From contig NC_135498.1 of assembly GCF_052857255.1 (NCBI RefSeq), forward strand, positions 161,968,124 through 162,032,123: a stretch of DNA of 64,000 bases, read 5' to 3'. The translations under genes and the position numbers were made by a program. A model generated the notes under the pieces. It saw only the letters and a list, made by a program, of their open reading frames with translations, had not been told where the DNA came from and did no database searches. Shown here one piece after another: positions 22,419 to 35,000 of this stretch. Position 1 is the first letter of the stretch. Each line of letters starts with the position of its first letter. The stretch comes from Amblyomma americanum (taxonomy: Eukaryota; Arthropoda; Arachnida; Ixodida; Ixodidae).

Positions 22419-25401
22419 CCGTGAAAGTCTTGTTAACGCTTTCTGCAATATTGGCTTCAGGATGATAGGGCATTGCCTTTTTGCGCCGTAAACCTAAAGT
22501 CTCTCAAGTATGAACGAATAATCTGCTCGTGAAATAAGTAGCGCTGACCGTGATGAGATGTGCCACAAAGCAAAAGCCACTGAATGTCTCTAAAGGCTTG
22601 TCCTTTGTGTCGGGCTTGCGCAATGGTTACGAAACTATGATTTAGACAAGTGATTAGTTACGAGCGGGGAGCGTTTCCATTCTGTTGTTCTAGACTTCGA
22701 ATCCATCACATCGCCGGCGGCAATGTCCCACGTGTATCGGGTGTACACAGGTTGCATGAGGCCCGCTGGTTTAACAGATGCGAGCGATCGTTTCAGGAAG
22801 TCCATCCTCGTGTGCGGCCATGTCGAGACACGGCACAACATGACAGATTTCTTGCTACAAAAGGCTTGCGGAGGATCTTAAAAAATGACAAGACGGTATG
22901 GGCACTCACCACTGTTCGTGTCGGCAGGAGGCATACACCACAAAACGAGGCATTCGTTGCTTTTTTTGTAGCAGATGTAGCTGCCGGTAGGTGCAACGCT
23001 CTGGTCGGTGCAGGTGCTGTTCAGGCATTGGCATATTGGCTCTGGTCGTCAATAAGCACGGCGTTGAGTAGCTGTTGACGGCAGACCAGTCTGCCCCAGC
23101 CATATGCGGGCATTCCAACAGCCACGACGTGGGGTGTCAACTCGCCATCCGCATTTAGTGGAGCTCGGGACAGGGAATCAGCTAATGCCCTGGAGAATCT
23201 TTTTTTGTAAATACCGCGACAGTATTACACCTGTCGTCAATTGAACTCTGTCCACCGGATACCAGCATATGCTCTCATTCAATAATTGGAGAATAGTATT
23301 GTACACAATTTCATTTAAGGAATAAAAAAAAACTTTGCGCATTTCTCAAAATTTAGGATCCCCAATCTAAGGCTGAGAGAAAATCCGTACTAGACAGGAT
23401 AATGCCGCAAAATCTGCTATAGAGGCAGCGTGCTGGTGCGAGAGACAGTCGCAAGCGGCTCTGTCACAAGAGAGCCCCCTGCCGGATGTCTAAAAATGTC
23501 CTGATTCCGAAAAAGAGACAATTTGGCCCCTCTAAAATTTAGAACCGAAAATTTAGGATGGCACTCAAATCCGGAGAATACCGGATTTGAGCGCGATTGA
23601 GCGCAGTGGTAAGCTGCTCTCGGTAGAGATACGGCGTCATGCTCGTCCCATCATGCTCGAATCAAAGAAAACACCCTAATGCTATCGCATATCCTCTTAA
23701 GAATTGCTTAAGTTGCCCCACCGTTTTACCACCCTATCATTATACTTCAGGAGAGCAAGCGACCAGCAGCAAAAGTGCCTGACTATTTTGCAGTTTTGAC
23801 AACCACAAAGATGCCTGACAACCAGTCTGAGTAATAAACTGAGCTTTATCCAAATATATGTCTACTTCCTGAGTGCAAATACAAATGGCAAGCTATTTCT
23901 TTGCTAGAGAATAGATCTCTTCTGTTCGCGTCACAGTGTGACTTGCAAACGCTAGAGGTCACAGCTTCCTTGATACTCCTTATGCACACAAACGTCGATG
24001 CCACACTCACTTCCATCAGTGTGGATGGGAACGGGCAAGTTAAGGCCGAGGAGTCGAAGACGTGTGTTGCCAGCGATAGTCATTGACAGCTCCCGAACGA
24101 TACATGTTCCGTGGCATTCCAGGACCAACTGGCACCTTCGGGGTGCTGCTGAGGAGAATTGCTAGGTCAGCGCAGTTAGGGTTGAAGTGTCGATAGGAGG
24201 CAATTGTGCCTAAAAATTGCTAGAGGCTTTTGATGCCTGTTGGGGCTGTGAGCTACAGCGTGACCCGGAGATTTTCCTCGTCTGGCCGGATCATGCCTTG
24301 TTCACCAATGAAACCAAGGAGGTTTATCCTACTCGATTCCAACTGAACATTTCGGGGGTTTATGATGATGTCTGCCTCCTGCACTCGTTGCAAAACAGTT
24401 GTTATATGGATGATGTCACCCTTTAGGTTTCCGAAAAGACTACCAGCTCATCCATGTATTCGATCGTGTAGTTGATTTACCATCCCAAAAACCGATATCC
24501 ATTGCACCATAGGGCAATCGTACAAATTCTAACAGCACTCGACGGCAATTGAGTGCACTCTTGTTGGCGTTACCGTGGTCTATATCTATTTGTAGATACC
24601 CTTGTTAATATTTAGCATAATGAAAGACTTCGCTAAGCGGAGTAGATAAAACAGTCGATCGATGGAAAAGGCTACGAGTATTGGGCTGGCACAGCATTCA
24701 ACCGCCGATAGTCGACATACAATCGTGCCGCGCCATTTAGTTCTCGGTGCTAGAACATAGAGAAAAGCCCGAGGACCTTTCGAAGTTCTTACTGCAGCCG
24801 TGACCACCATTTCGCCGAGAACTTCGCAGTAAGCTCTGGCTGGTGGATGCTCAGACGACAAAGGTTGAAATTGATCGGGTGGCCGCAGCCATTGTCGATC
24901 CTGTGAGTCAGCACGTTAGCAGTTGCACGGGCCTCCGTGAGCATTGCGGTGAAAGGCTTAAGTGCCGCCCAGATTTCTGGCCTCTCTGCAAGTGATCGTG
25001 CAAAGTAGGTCAGAACAGTGACAATGCCACTTCTTGTCGCGCTGACCCGGAATTGGTTACAAGCAGTGGCTCCTTACTCTATGGCATTGATGCCATAGAG
25101 ATAGGAGCCCGAATTAGATCGACGACGATTCTTGCTTAGCTACGGAGTTACAGCGCAAGATCACTGCGCAGAAAAGTCCGCCAAGTTGGAAGAAGCGCTG
25201 TGTTAACTTTCGCGCATTTATGGTAACCGTTAAGCGGGCTGCTGGCGTTGCGAATGCCACCTGAGCAGATACCATCGGAAGACTGATGTTTCCATTTTGC
25301 TTATGTAGTCGCTTAGTCTCGCGAGCGTTTTTGACGAGATCGCAGAGAATGTAAACACCAGAGCATGTGTCTAAAGGAGCGGGCATTACCATTCCGGTCA
25401 T
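22419..25401 (-). pseudogene. gypsy pol relic (protease, RT, RNase H, integrase)
   Basis: Protease-like frame at 25114-25401 with PLDTCSG where LDTGS/LDTGA is expected. The RT scrap near 24700-24740 reads YVDYRRLNAVP. The RT catalytic block at about 24433-24470 reads EYMDELVVFSET, so the second Asp of the YxDD box is Glu. RNase H scraps: HTDGSECGIDV (about 23975-24027) and ALADSLSRAP (about 23160-23190). The integrase catalytic-Glu region at 22419-22470 reads YHPEANIAESVNKT. Multiple stops and frameshifts; certainly inactive. Confidence 0.7.
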
Positions 25402-25889
25402 TCTGACTGCAACCAGCGCCGCATTTTCAAGGCGGGCACAATGTAAGTTGAAAAGCCGACAGCAAAACCCTTACCGCTTTTACGCGCTAATGATGAGGCC
25501 GTGATTCAGGCCACGAAGCATTTCACGATGAACAGGCCAACACCATTGATGCCGAAGGTGATCCGGGCAGGAGGGGGCGATCTTTTTCTTCATCTCCGCC
25601 TCTGACGCTTTGCAGAAGGCTGTCCGGGCCCCTGCTTCATGGCAACAGATTTGTGACAACCAAAACAACATGCTCCCTGCGGTCCTCGTTGCGCCTACCA
25701 CACTGTATCTTCACCACACTTTTGAAGGAGGCTGACACGTTTCGCCTGCGAAGCCATATTTTCGGTCAGCTGCCAGAGGAGGCCGATTCGGTTTCTTCGG
25801 TGCGCTGCGGCAGGAGGCGGACTCGGTGCCGGTCTTTAGCACGGAGCCTTGGTGGGCCCATAGCGCACGCAATAGAAGCAGAGTGGAAA

Positions 25890-26126
25890 TCAAACTGGGT
25901 TCCGGTTGGCGGGTGTGTCCCTAGACGGGAAATCGTCGGTGGGCGGGATCGCCGGGTAGAACGCAACCGAGGATATAAGCCATGCCCAAGGCGGCTCAAG
26001 GGAGGCCTCAACAGCGTGAGGTGACTTGTAGTGGAGCTCTGCCAGGAAGAAGGCCTCAATTCGGGACGCTTCTTTCACCACGTCGTTGATGTCCTGAAAG
26101 TGCGGCATCGTGACAGAGCTCAGCAT
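25890..26126 (-). pseudogene. gypsy gag relic
   Basis: A 78-codon open stretch containing EASRIEAFFLAELHYK, which resembles the C-terminal part of arthropod gypsy Gag ahead of the zinc knuckle. Position and strand match the pol relic downstream. Further gag-like frames continue to about 26480 without motifs I can name. Confidence 0.45.
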
Positions 26127-26685
26127 TGGATGGCAATGGTGTATGGCATGAAGTACCTCTGCAATCTCAGGTACGCTTGTGACCCCTACCCTCTTGAAAT
26201 GGCTGGAAGCTCGAGAAACTCAAGCAGGCGCTTACTTACGTATTGCAACCGAAACAAAGCGCGGAATTTATGCGGAAGGCGCCGTCAGGCTTGTGGAACT
26301 TGTTTTGAAAGCGCTCCACGAAATATTGCTTTATTGAGAACGGCAGCTTTGCATAACTTGAAGTTAAGGCTGAACAATCTAATGCCAAAGATGGCATACG
26401 TGTACGCAAAGCGCTGTCCAGAGTTGCCATCAACTCTGGTTGTTCTACTTATCGTCTCCGCACCTCTCATACCTTCTCACTGACAACTTTTCCCGTCCGT
26501 TATAATCCCTGTATAAGGTGCCTATATCGAGGAGAGAAGGCGAGGTTTGAGTAGATTTCCCGTAAGATGATACCGTGCCTTTGAAGTGCCCAATATTGGT
26601 AAGCGAGAAAGAAGCAACCCCGGAAGACTAGTACCAATCCGTCGCACTCAGGGAGCAAACCAATGCTAATGTAAAAACAACTCAC

Positions 26686-26731
26686 CGCCAAATGAAAGCG
26701 TCGCCTTCCCGCGAACGAAGTCGGGAGCCAT
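26686..26731 (-). CDS. Candidate first coding exon of an unidentified gene
   Basis: On the minus strand a perfect Kozak context (ACCATGG) starts MAPDFVRGKATLSFG and one more base. It ends in phase 1 at a good donor, GTGAGTTG (26685-26681). It is preceded by a CpG-rich stretch that looks like a promoter and by a plausible 5' leader. I do not recognise the peptide and could not find exon 2; the following sequence is gypsy debris, which would then sit in intron 1. It may be chance. Confidence 0.33.
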
Positions 26732-26899
26732 GGTCTCGCCCGAAAAGGAACACAGCTGCAGTCAGCATAGAAGACGCCGTTTTTTTTTCTCGGGACGAAG
26801 TTGCGGCACGACAAAGCATGAAACGAGGCGGCGAGCACAAAAGGTCGCATAGGCTCTCGAGCGGGCAATGATAAGGTCATAGTAAAAAGGCCGTTAGCA

Positions 26900-27400
26900 T
26901 CTGAACGTGGCAAAACTACAACGCCGCAAAAACGTGAAAGTGGCAGGCTGCTCCCAGAGCAGCCGCACCCGCAAACCAGTTTTTCCGTCTTTGGCGCAGT
27001 TGTTGCCGACTTCTGTCTTCATACAGATAAGGTACAGCCTCGTCGCACATGCACAGGTACAATCAATATCAAAGGGAATACACGAGCGCGCGGCCGCCCC
27101 TCCTCAGCATGCGCTGTCGACGAGAGTCAAAGGTAATCCGCACAAAGGCGCATGCGCAGTAAGGACGATCAGCTCTTCCCGCACATTTGCCTGGTGCAGC
27201 CTATTCACTGCGCCTGTTGGCGGCAGCGCTTTGTGAAGCGTGGCGGCCACGCGCTCTCGTGTTCCTGTTCATATTGATTCTACCTGTACAAAGCCACAGC
27301 TCGCGCTAGCTGCCAACAGCGTGACCGCGCCCCTACAGCGCTCCCGACGGAATCTAGCCTGCGCTGCTTTTGCGGCCCTTATCTAGTAATCACCGCACTG
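26900..27400 (-). promoter_or_regulatory. CpG-rich promoter-like region with an NRF-1-type site
   Basis: GC- and CpG-rich relative to its surroundings, with GCGCATGCGC at about 27148-27157, an exact match to the palindromic core recognised by the NRF-1 family. A GCGTGG-CGG-CCACGC hairpin occurs near 27238. It lies directly upstream of the candidate minus-strand exon at 26686-26731. No protein-coding evidence was found in it. Confidence 0.3.
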
Positions 27401-27451
27401 ATCGCACGCCAGACGTACGAAGAAAATGTCTCGATGAGCGGACACTCCCAT

Positions 27452-27535
27452 TGGGCCCAGTGGCTCAGTTGACTAGCGCACAAAGCGACTGGAATGGCAT
27501 CTGTTTGTTTTGGGCGTGCGCAGTTTGAATGCTAG
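27452..27535 (+). repeat. tRNA-like fragment (old SINE head or tRNA pseudogene)
   Basis: The A-box-like TGGCTCAGTTGACTAGCGCA (27461-27480) is followed at tRNA-like spacing by a degenerate B box, CAGTTTGAATGC (27521-27532). It does not fold into a convincing cloverleaf, and no acceptor-stem partner to GGGCCC is visible, so it is not called as a tRNA gene. Confidence 0.3.
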
Positions 27536-27782
27536 CTATTGCTATGCGCGGTTGTGATCGGCACCAAAATGGTGCAGTATATTTTTCTCTGTGGTTTGTT
27601 ATTGCATATGCGCGGAAACTTTATCTTTGTTCTAGTAAATTGTGAAAACAATCTAGCTTGCGACTGCTCTCACCAGCCATCAAGCAGCTGTGCCTTTGTT
27701 CAGAAGTGGCATTTGAAAAAAAGGACGCCAGAAACCATGTGAAAGTAATGTTTATTTCGTTCCACATAAACACAAAACATAT

Positions 27783-27933
27783 TGTTGCGGGAAAGAAAAT
27801 ATTTACAGTTATTTACAAAAACGAATGAACAGCTACGGGTGGCACTCAGAACACAGCCAGAGATGAGTTCTCGTCTTCTTCCTCGTCCACTCGTTCACTC
27901 GCTCAATGTCGTCGTCGTCGTCTACCCGCTGCA
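27783..27933 (-). repeat. 3' LTR of the gypsy element
   Basis: A 151-bp TG...CA repeat that includes a short (GTC)n run at about 27908-27921. Preceded by ATAT, which matches the bases after the other LTR. Confidence 0.9.
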
Positions 27934-27965
27934 GGAACCCCGGCTGATGAAACGCCGTCTCGGCG

Positions 27966-30610
27966 TTAGAGTGGTGGCGTAGGAGCGTCGTGATAAGGTT
28001 TGAGGCGGCATACATGGACGACGTCGGTAGAGGGGCCAGAGGACGATGGCGAGGACGCAAGGGGAGCAATTTCATAGTTCACGTCGGTGACTCGGCGCAC
28101 CACACGGTAAGGGCCACGGTAGTGAGAAAAGAGCTTCTCTGAGAGACCGACGCTGCTCGACGGCGTTCAGAGAAGGATGAGTGATCCGGGGTGATATTCG
28201 ACGGCCCGGTGCCGGCGGTCGTAGGCGGACTTCTGAGAAGCTTGAGAGGCACGGAGCCGACTACGGGCTATTTGGCTAGCCAGCGTGGCCTGGGCGATGG
28301 CGTCCTGAGCGTAAGCAGTGGTGGGGACCGAAGAGGGCAGCATGAGTGTGTCCAAAGGCAATAGGGGGTGCCTACCAAACAAAATGTAGAAAGACGAATA
28401 GCCTGTTGTGTCATGCCGTGAAGAGTTGTGCGCAAATGTCACATAAGGCAAGGCTGCGTCCCAATCGCGGTGGTCCGGTGAGACGTACATTGCTAACATA
28501 TCGGTAAGCGTGCGTTTGAACCGTTCCATAAGCCCGTTGGTTTGTGGATGGTAAGCTGTCGCGAGCTGGTGCTGCGTGGCACATGAACGAAGAATGTCAT
28601 CAATCACTCTGGACAGAAAATAACGACCGCGGTCGGTGAGCAGTTGACGAGGGGCGCCATGGTGAAGAATTACGTCTTGGAGAAGAAAATCGGCGACATC
28701 GGTAGCGCAGCTGGTGGGCAAAGCACGCGTGATGGCGTACCGAGTCGTATAATCAGTTGCGACAGCGATCCACTTGTTACCGGAGAGGGACGTGGGAAAA
28801 GGGCCAAGAAGGTCGAGGCCAACACGGTGAAAAGGTTCCGGAGGTACGTCGATGGGTTGTAGAAGACCGGCAGGCAAAGTGGAGGGCCTTTTCCGGCGTT
28901 GACACAGGTCGCAAGCGGCAACGTAACGCTTGACGGAACGATGCAGACCAGGCCAAAATAAGCGGTGCCACACTCGAGCGTACGTGCGGGACACGCCAAG
29001 GTGGCCGGCTGTCGGCAGATCGTGCAATTCCTTAAGGACAGAAGAACGTAGATGTTGAGGTATGACGAGGAGCAGCGGAGGACCGTCGGAGCGTAGGTTG
29101 CGGCGATACAAAATGTCATTCTGGAGCACATAAAGTTGCAGAGACGGAGATCGGTTTGCAGAGCGGAGGCCATCAAAGATAGGTTGTAAAGATGAGTCGT
29201 TGCGCTGTTCGTTGGCGATATCGGTGAGAGCAGTGATAGCTAAGAGGCAGGGTAGGGTCTCAGCGTCTTCGAGGTCAGGTGGCTCCACAGGGTATCGGGA
29301 TAAACAGTCAGCATCCTGGTGGTGACGACCGGACTTGTACACGACGGAGTATGAATACTCTTGAAGGCGCAAAGCCCAGCGACCAAGGCGACCGGTGGGA
29401 TCTTTTAGTGAAGACAGCCAACAGAGAGCGTGGTGATCAGCGACGACAGTGAATGAGCGGCCGAACAGGTACGGGCGGAATTTAGCGACAGCCCAGACAA
29501 GGGCGAGACACTCGCGCTCAGTAATGGAGTAATTTTGCTTTGCGGCGGAATGTAGGCGGCTGGCATAAGCGATGACGCGATCTTGGCCCTGTTGACGTTG
29601 GGCTAGCACGGCACTGATCCCATATCCGGAGGCGTCGGTGCGAATCTCTGTGGGAGACGACGGGTCAAAATGGGCTAAGATGGGCGGAGAGGTTAGCAAA
29701 TGAACGAGGGAGGAAAATGAGTTTTCTTGAGCAGGGCCCCAGATAAAGGGGGTGTCGTTCCTAAGAAGGTCGGTCAGGGGGCGAGCGATGCCGGCGAAAT
29801 CTTTGATAAAACGTCGAAAATACGAGCACAAGCCGACAAAGCTGCGCACATCTTTCGACGACCTAGGAAGAGGAAACTCCTTCACGGCTTGAATTTTGAC
29901 TGGATCTGGGCGTACACCAGAAGCATCAACCAGGTGTCCGAGAATAGTGAGTTGGCGGCGACCGAATTTGCATTCCGATGAGTTCAGCTGGAGTCCGGCG
30001 TTACGAAACACTCAAAATACTGGAGAGGCTTTCGAGGCGCGTGGCAAAAGTAGGCGAGAAAACCACAACATCGTCTAGGTAGCAGAGGCAGGTAGACCAC
30101 TTAAAGCCGCGAAGAAGGGAGGCCATCATTTGTTCAAAGGTAGCCGGCGCGTTACAGAGTCCGAATGGCATGACTTTAAATTGGTATAAGCCATCAGGCG
30201 TCACGAAGGCGGTCTTTTCACGGTCATTTTCATCTACGGCAATTTGCCAGTACCCCGATCGAAGATCAATTGAAGAGAAATATTTGGCGCCGTGGAGGCA
30301 ATCTAATGCATCATCTGTCCTCGGGAGAGGATACAAGTCTTTTTTTGTGATGCGGTTTAGGTGCCGGTAATCAACGCAGAAGCGCCAGCTGCCGTCCTTC
30401 TTTTTTGCCAGGACAACTGGAGAAGCCCAAGGGCTTGACGAGGGCTCGATGATGTCTTTTGCGAGCATCTTATTGACCTCTTGATTTATGACGGTGCGTT
30501 CAGCGCTGGACACGCGGTACGGACGTCTGTGAAGAGGAGCGGCATCACCGGTGTTTATCCGATGCGTCACCACAGAGGTACGAGTCAAAACACGGGCATC
30601 AAAGTCGAAG
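27966..30610 (-). pseudogene. gypsy pol: RT, RNase H, integrase; frameshifted, no protease
   Basis: RT starts near 30600 (VVTHRINTGD, ASPVVLAKKKDG) and has an intact YLDD box at about 30070-30081. A one-base frameshift near 30010 passes to the long frame 30011-28167. That frame holds the RT connection (LGHLVDASGVRPDP), RNase H (IRTDASGYGISAVL, YSITERECLALVWA) and integrase. The integrase has its HHCC zinc domain (HLGVSRT, CDLCQRRK) and the DDE residues (GLDLLG, LLTDRG, TNGLMERF). A further shift near 28165 leads to a C-terminal frame (GPYRVVRRVTDVNYEI) ending at 27966. No D-T/S-G protease motif exists between gag and RT, so this copy cannot mature its own proteins. Confidence 0.88.
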
Positions 30611-30617
30611 ATGTCGT

Positions 30618-31791
30618 CTAGTTTTTCCGCTTACGAGCGTCCGTAGGGGCCAGGAGAGGAGCGACGGCGTAGGGGCGAACGAGACTGCCGACGCAGTCTC
30701 GGCAGCAGGAGCGGCTGGAGCGGGAAATCTGGCCGTCAACGGTAGCACTCTGCTGGGCTGGAGGGGGCGTGAAGTGGCGGGGCTGGCCATCGTTGCGGTG
30801 AGAGCTTAGATGACTGTATGTGCTACGACGAGACCAATAACTGCGACAGTGACGGGAGATGTGACCAATGCGGTGGCAGAGGAAACAAATGGGTCGGTCG
30901 TCGGGTGTCCGCCAGTCGTTAGGGTTACGGCAACGTGGAGCGAAGTAGGAAGGTCGTTCAGGAGGAATCGCAGTGATTTCGAGTGGTGATGAAGGACGCA
31001 CAGGGCTGACGGGCTGGAGACCAAGGTTTGCAAGCTCTTGACGGACGACGGCTTGTACCATCGAGATGGTGGGCAAGTGGTTGTCGCCATCACGTAGAGG
31101 CAGGGAGGCAGGGGACATAGCTTCGAGTTCGCGTCGAATGATGCGGATCACATTTTCTGGAGGCGCAGGAGTTTGCCGGTGCAGCAGGTATTCACATGAG
31201 GAAGTCGCAGCCGTGTTGGGGAGGCGTGTGTACGGCTGACTAATACGTCTGCTTTTAGCTTCCTCGAAGCGGCGACATTCCCTAATAATGCCGTCGACTG
31301 TAGTGCAGTTCTTGCAGACGAGCAGGTTGAAGGCGTCGTCGGCGATCCCCTTCAACACGTGACCCACTTTGCCAGATTCGGGCATGTTATTGTCAACTTT
31401 GTGGCAGAGGGCCAACACGTCCTGAATGTAGGAAACAGGATTCCGTAGACGTTTGAGCTATGCACGCAAGCTCCCTCTTAGCGGCGAGTGTTCGGCCGAG
31501 CGGCCGTCCAAACAGCTCGCGCAGTTTCTGCTTGCAGACGTCCCAGCTGGTCAAATCATTTTCGTGAGTCTCGTACCAGACGCGGGCGGTGTCTTTTAGA
31601 TAGAAGATGACATTCGCGAGCATAAGAGTCGGATCCCAGCGGTTGTACGTACTCACGCGTTCATACATGTTGATCCAGTCGTCCACGTCAACGTTGTCGG
31701 TGCCAGAAAATGTCCCAGGGTCACGAGGGGAAGAAAGAATGAGCGATGGCATTGCCGATTGTGATGTTTGCTGGGAGGCGTCTTGGGTCAT
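30618..31791 (-). pseudogene. gypsy gag with one frameshift
   Basis: Gag assembles the virus-like particle. The N-terminal frame (31791-31393) has the retrotransposon-gag signature VIFYLKDTARVWYE. The C-terminal frame (31418-30618) carries the zinc knuckle CFLCHRIGHISRHC (C-x2-C-x4-H-x4-C, near 30845-30890) after a basic, proline-rich linker. Both frames are otherwise open and collinear, and a single small indel near 31447 separates them. The frame ends at about 30618, only tens of bases before RT similarity begins. Confidence 0.85.
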
Positions 31792-31870
31792 GGTGAGCGA
31801 AGTCAGCTGGCGGCCGCTGCGGAGCTCCGTCTTCGGTAGGCGTAGACGAAAGCCGCACCTCCACCAAATA

Positions 31871-32024
31871 TGTTGCGGGAAAGAATATATTTTCAGCTAT
31901 TTACAAAAACGAATGAACAGCTACGGGCGGCAATCAGAACACAGCCAGAGATGAGTTCTCGTCTTCTTCCTCGTCCACTCGTTCACTCGCTCAATGTCGT
32001 CGTCGTCGTCGTCTACCCGCTGCA
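31871..32024 (-). repeat. 5' LTR of the gypsy element
   Basis: A 154-bp copy of the 27783 repeat, with one extra CGT in the trinucleotide run and five substitutions. Followed by ATAT. Confidence 0.9.
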
Positions 32025-32028
32025 ATAT

Positions 32029-35000
32029 TGATGCAGTTGGAGTAGCCATTTGGCACGTTACTAAGCTCGTTCCGGACTTCAAGTGGCCTGTAACATTACG
32101 CCCGTAAAACGACCAATTCAGTTGTCAATTATCGTCAAAGTTGCCTTCAAATTTCAGCTTTAGTGCGCGCATAAAGCGAGGTTGGAGTGCTCAGTTTTAA
32201 TGACCAGTTGCGATGACTGATACATTGTGCGACACTACTTAAATAGTGAAGGCTGTGGCTGAAACTATCGTCGAAAACCTAACATTGAAAAGCAAAAGCA
32301 AATGAATGAGCACTCAGACCTGAAACTGATTTCTACCTGAAGTTATGCACTTCGTAAAAAAACTGACAAATGACAAGAAGTTCTAACGGCATTTTGGAGC
32401 AAGATGTTTGCTCAAGTGAACGTCAGTATAATAATTGAAGCCCCAAAAAGTTATGACTGTGGAAGAAGGCATAATAAGCACCCTGTAACCGCTCATCAGT
32501 AGTAGCATAAGAATTTCCACTTCCGCACAATAATACATAAGTCACCTAGGGAGGCCATTCTGGCAGTTACCATGAGAGCATGAGCAAACTACAATCCAAC
32601 AATGTGCGCTTATGCGAGCAAGCCGTGTCCTGCACTTGTGAACCTATTTATGCCAATGAAAGATTCTTGGCAGCAGTAGGCATCATCACTCATGGCATCT
32701 GCTAAAAAAGAAAGCGGGCACGTTAATGATGCTTTAGAATTTAGAATTCAACCCTTAAGTAAACTATACTTGTTTTAGAAACATGAGCACTGGCACAGAA
32801 GTGAGAAAAGAAAGAAAAGCTGTCAGCTGCCATTAGGACCGCTAGAAAATAAAAGGACGGAAGAGAAGGGATGGAGTAATGAAAAAATGGAAGGATTCAC
32901 TACGTGATGACACCACTAAAAAGAACGCAAGCAGCGCTCAACAGGGCTACCTCTGCTAATTGAAAACAATAAAATGTGCCACACCTAGAAAATTAGTTTA
33001 AAGGACTCTTAACAGGCAATTTTATCTGCATGTTTTTTAATTCTGCGTTAGACGTTAAATGATGCATGGACCACACCAGAGTAATCGCCTACGACCATTA
33101 AATAATTTATTATTGCATTTAATTCTCTCATATCGTTTCGATTTGATGAGCCGAAGAATAACTGTGATGCCTAGTTGGCCTTAAGGTGATGTAAGGCACC
33201 CGGGAAACTGCAATGTAAAGTTTAATGTGTAGCTTTAATTCACTACAACTATTAAAACAGCTTGCTTCCATCGCTGAAATGACAATAAACGTCGATTCAG
33301 CAGTTATATTGCCTGTTTTCATTTTGCACACGAACTAAACACGAAGTACACGCCTCAGCCATCGTTCGGATGAAACTTAAGCAACCTGAAGGAGAAAGAC
33401 AATTCTAAAATATTTACCAGTCATAGGCGAATATCAAGGGGGATACATATATATTAGTGTCTAAGGCATAATTTGAAAGACGCAAGCAAATATCCAGTAT
33501 CTACAGATGACTAAGCAACTTAGAGCATGAACCGTTACTTAAATTGATGGCACACTAGAAGATAGAAGTAAAAACAGTAATACTACAACCAGCACTATGA
33601 TGCAATGGCCTTCAGAATGCAGCGGCCTTATGCCTTCTATGATGGGCTTAGTCTGTGCAAGATGCACAGCCATATATGACGACACAGCAAAGCGTGGTGT
33701 ATGTCCCCTACGATCTGGTGCTTTCAAAGGTGTGCATTTTGCAAGTCGTCGAATGCGTCTTTATTAATATGCGATTTTTCACTACAACCACTGTACCTAG
33801 GTGCATGATCGCTAAAGGACCCCCCATCGTCCAACCGTGAGTTACTTAACAGAGATTGTTCTCTGTATAATATGCCGGGTTCCCCAGAAAAGAAAATGTG
33901 CTCACCTCTTTTACATGAGACAAGAGTTATTTGCAGGTATAGGGAAAAATTAACAAGGTATTTGTGTGAGGCGTATCACCTCCATGTGAATGGTAACACG
34001 TGTGTAAGCACAGCTTAGATGCTTCTTCATGATTGTGAGATTAAGTATCTTGATTTATATGATCAGAAGCATTTGCAGAGAAGCATGTGTCCTTATTGTT
34101 TTTCGGCGAGTATTAATACCTGCGTATTTTCCATCAACCTCAATTGTTATTCAGCGCTTGTTTTTCATCCTTCGTTCTTGTCCATCGTTGCTGCGCTGCT
34201 TTTTACTTTTTCAGTATGCACCAACTCTCTCAGTTTTTGGTTCTGCCGATGAACAAATGCGTCACGTTTAGCGTGTCTTTTTTCGGCTTCCGGTCATATG
34301 TATTTTGTCTTTTCTAGTTTTTGGTGTGTGCAATTCCAGCCATATATTTTGGCGAACTCATAATGTAAACTACTGTAAGTTCAGCACGCATCAATATCTT
34401 GTATGCTGTTCTTTTTGAGCTTTATTTAACTCAGTCGTTATGCAGCCTGCCGGAAGGCTGAGTTACCCAGGCCCCACGACAAGCTTATTATATCCTATAA
34501 ATGTAGTAGACCAAGTATATTCACTGAACTCACACAGTGTCGTCACCAAGCAAGTTAAATGGCAACAAACACCAAAACTGACCGAGATAATCACCGACCT
34601 AATGTTTTATGGCGAATATAGTGATGCAAATAAGACTAGTAAGCATGCAGCTTGTTTCATTTAGCATTTTCAGATTTTTGTACAGTGACTATATGTGAAC
34701 AGTCGGAAGTATTTTGGAGTAGATGGTCCTTATTTTGCCCTCAAATCTAGAGGCTGTAGGAATATTGCAATTAGTGTGAGAGGCAATAGAGGGTAGAATA
34801 AAATCTTTGCCTGATTACAAGAGAAGTTGTCAGTAAAGACAGTCTGAGTAAGGCTGAAAGTTCAATTAATGTTTCATGTTTAAGGAGCAATCTTAGCTGC
34901 ACTATATAACACCCTTCATATTTTGACCAAGTGAAATACGGCGCCTTTGCTAAAGCAGTCTCTGAAGAGTTCCACGTGACACCGGCTTTGCTATAGAATG

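Larger units (their letters stand above)
22380..26480 (-). mobile_element. Heavily decayed Ty3/gypsy retrotransposon
   Basis: Order on the minus strand is gag-like, zinc-knuckle-like CFGC (about 25660-25690), protease-like, reverse transcriptase, RNase H and integrase, the normal gypsy order. The scraps fall in different frames with many stops. I could not define LTRs. It lies just downstream of the candidate minus-strand exon at 26686, so it could be intronic. Confidence 0.72.
27783..32024 (-). mobile_element. Ty3/gypsy LTR retrotransposon with both LTRs, apparently lacking protease
   Basis: A 4242-bp element bounded by short LTRs (27783-27933 and 31871-32024) that begin TG and end CA. It is flanked by a 4-bp ATAT target duplication (27779-27782 and 32025-32028). 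A candidate primer-binding site, TGGTGGAGGTGC, lies just inside the right-hand (5') LTR at 31855-31866 on the minus strand. The LTRs differ at five positions plus one trinucleotide indel, so the insertion is moderately old. Internal order is gag, RT, RNase H, integrase. Confidence 0.93.

Noticed and set aside
27452..27535. Functional tRNA gene
   Set aside because: Box-like motifs only. The acceptor and anticodon stems do not pair convincingly.
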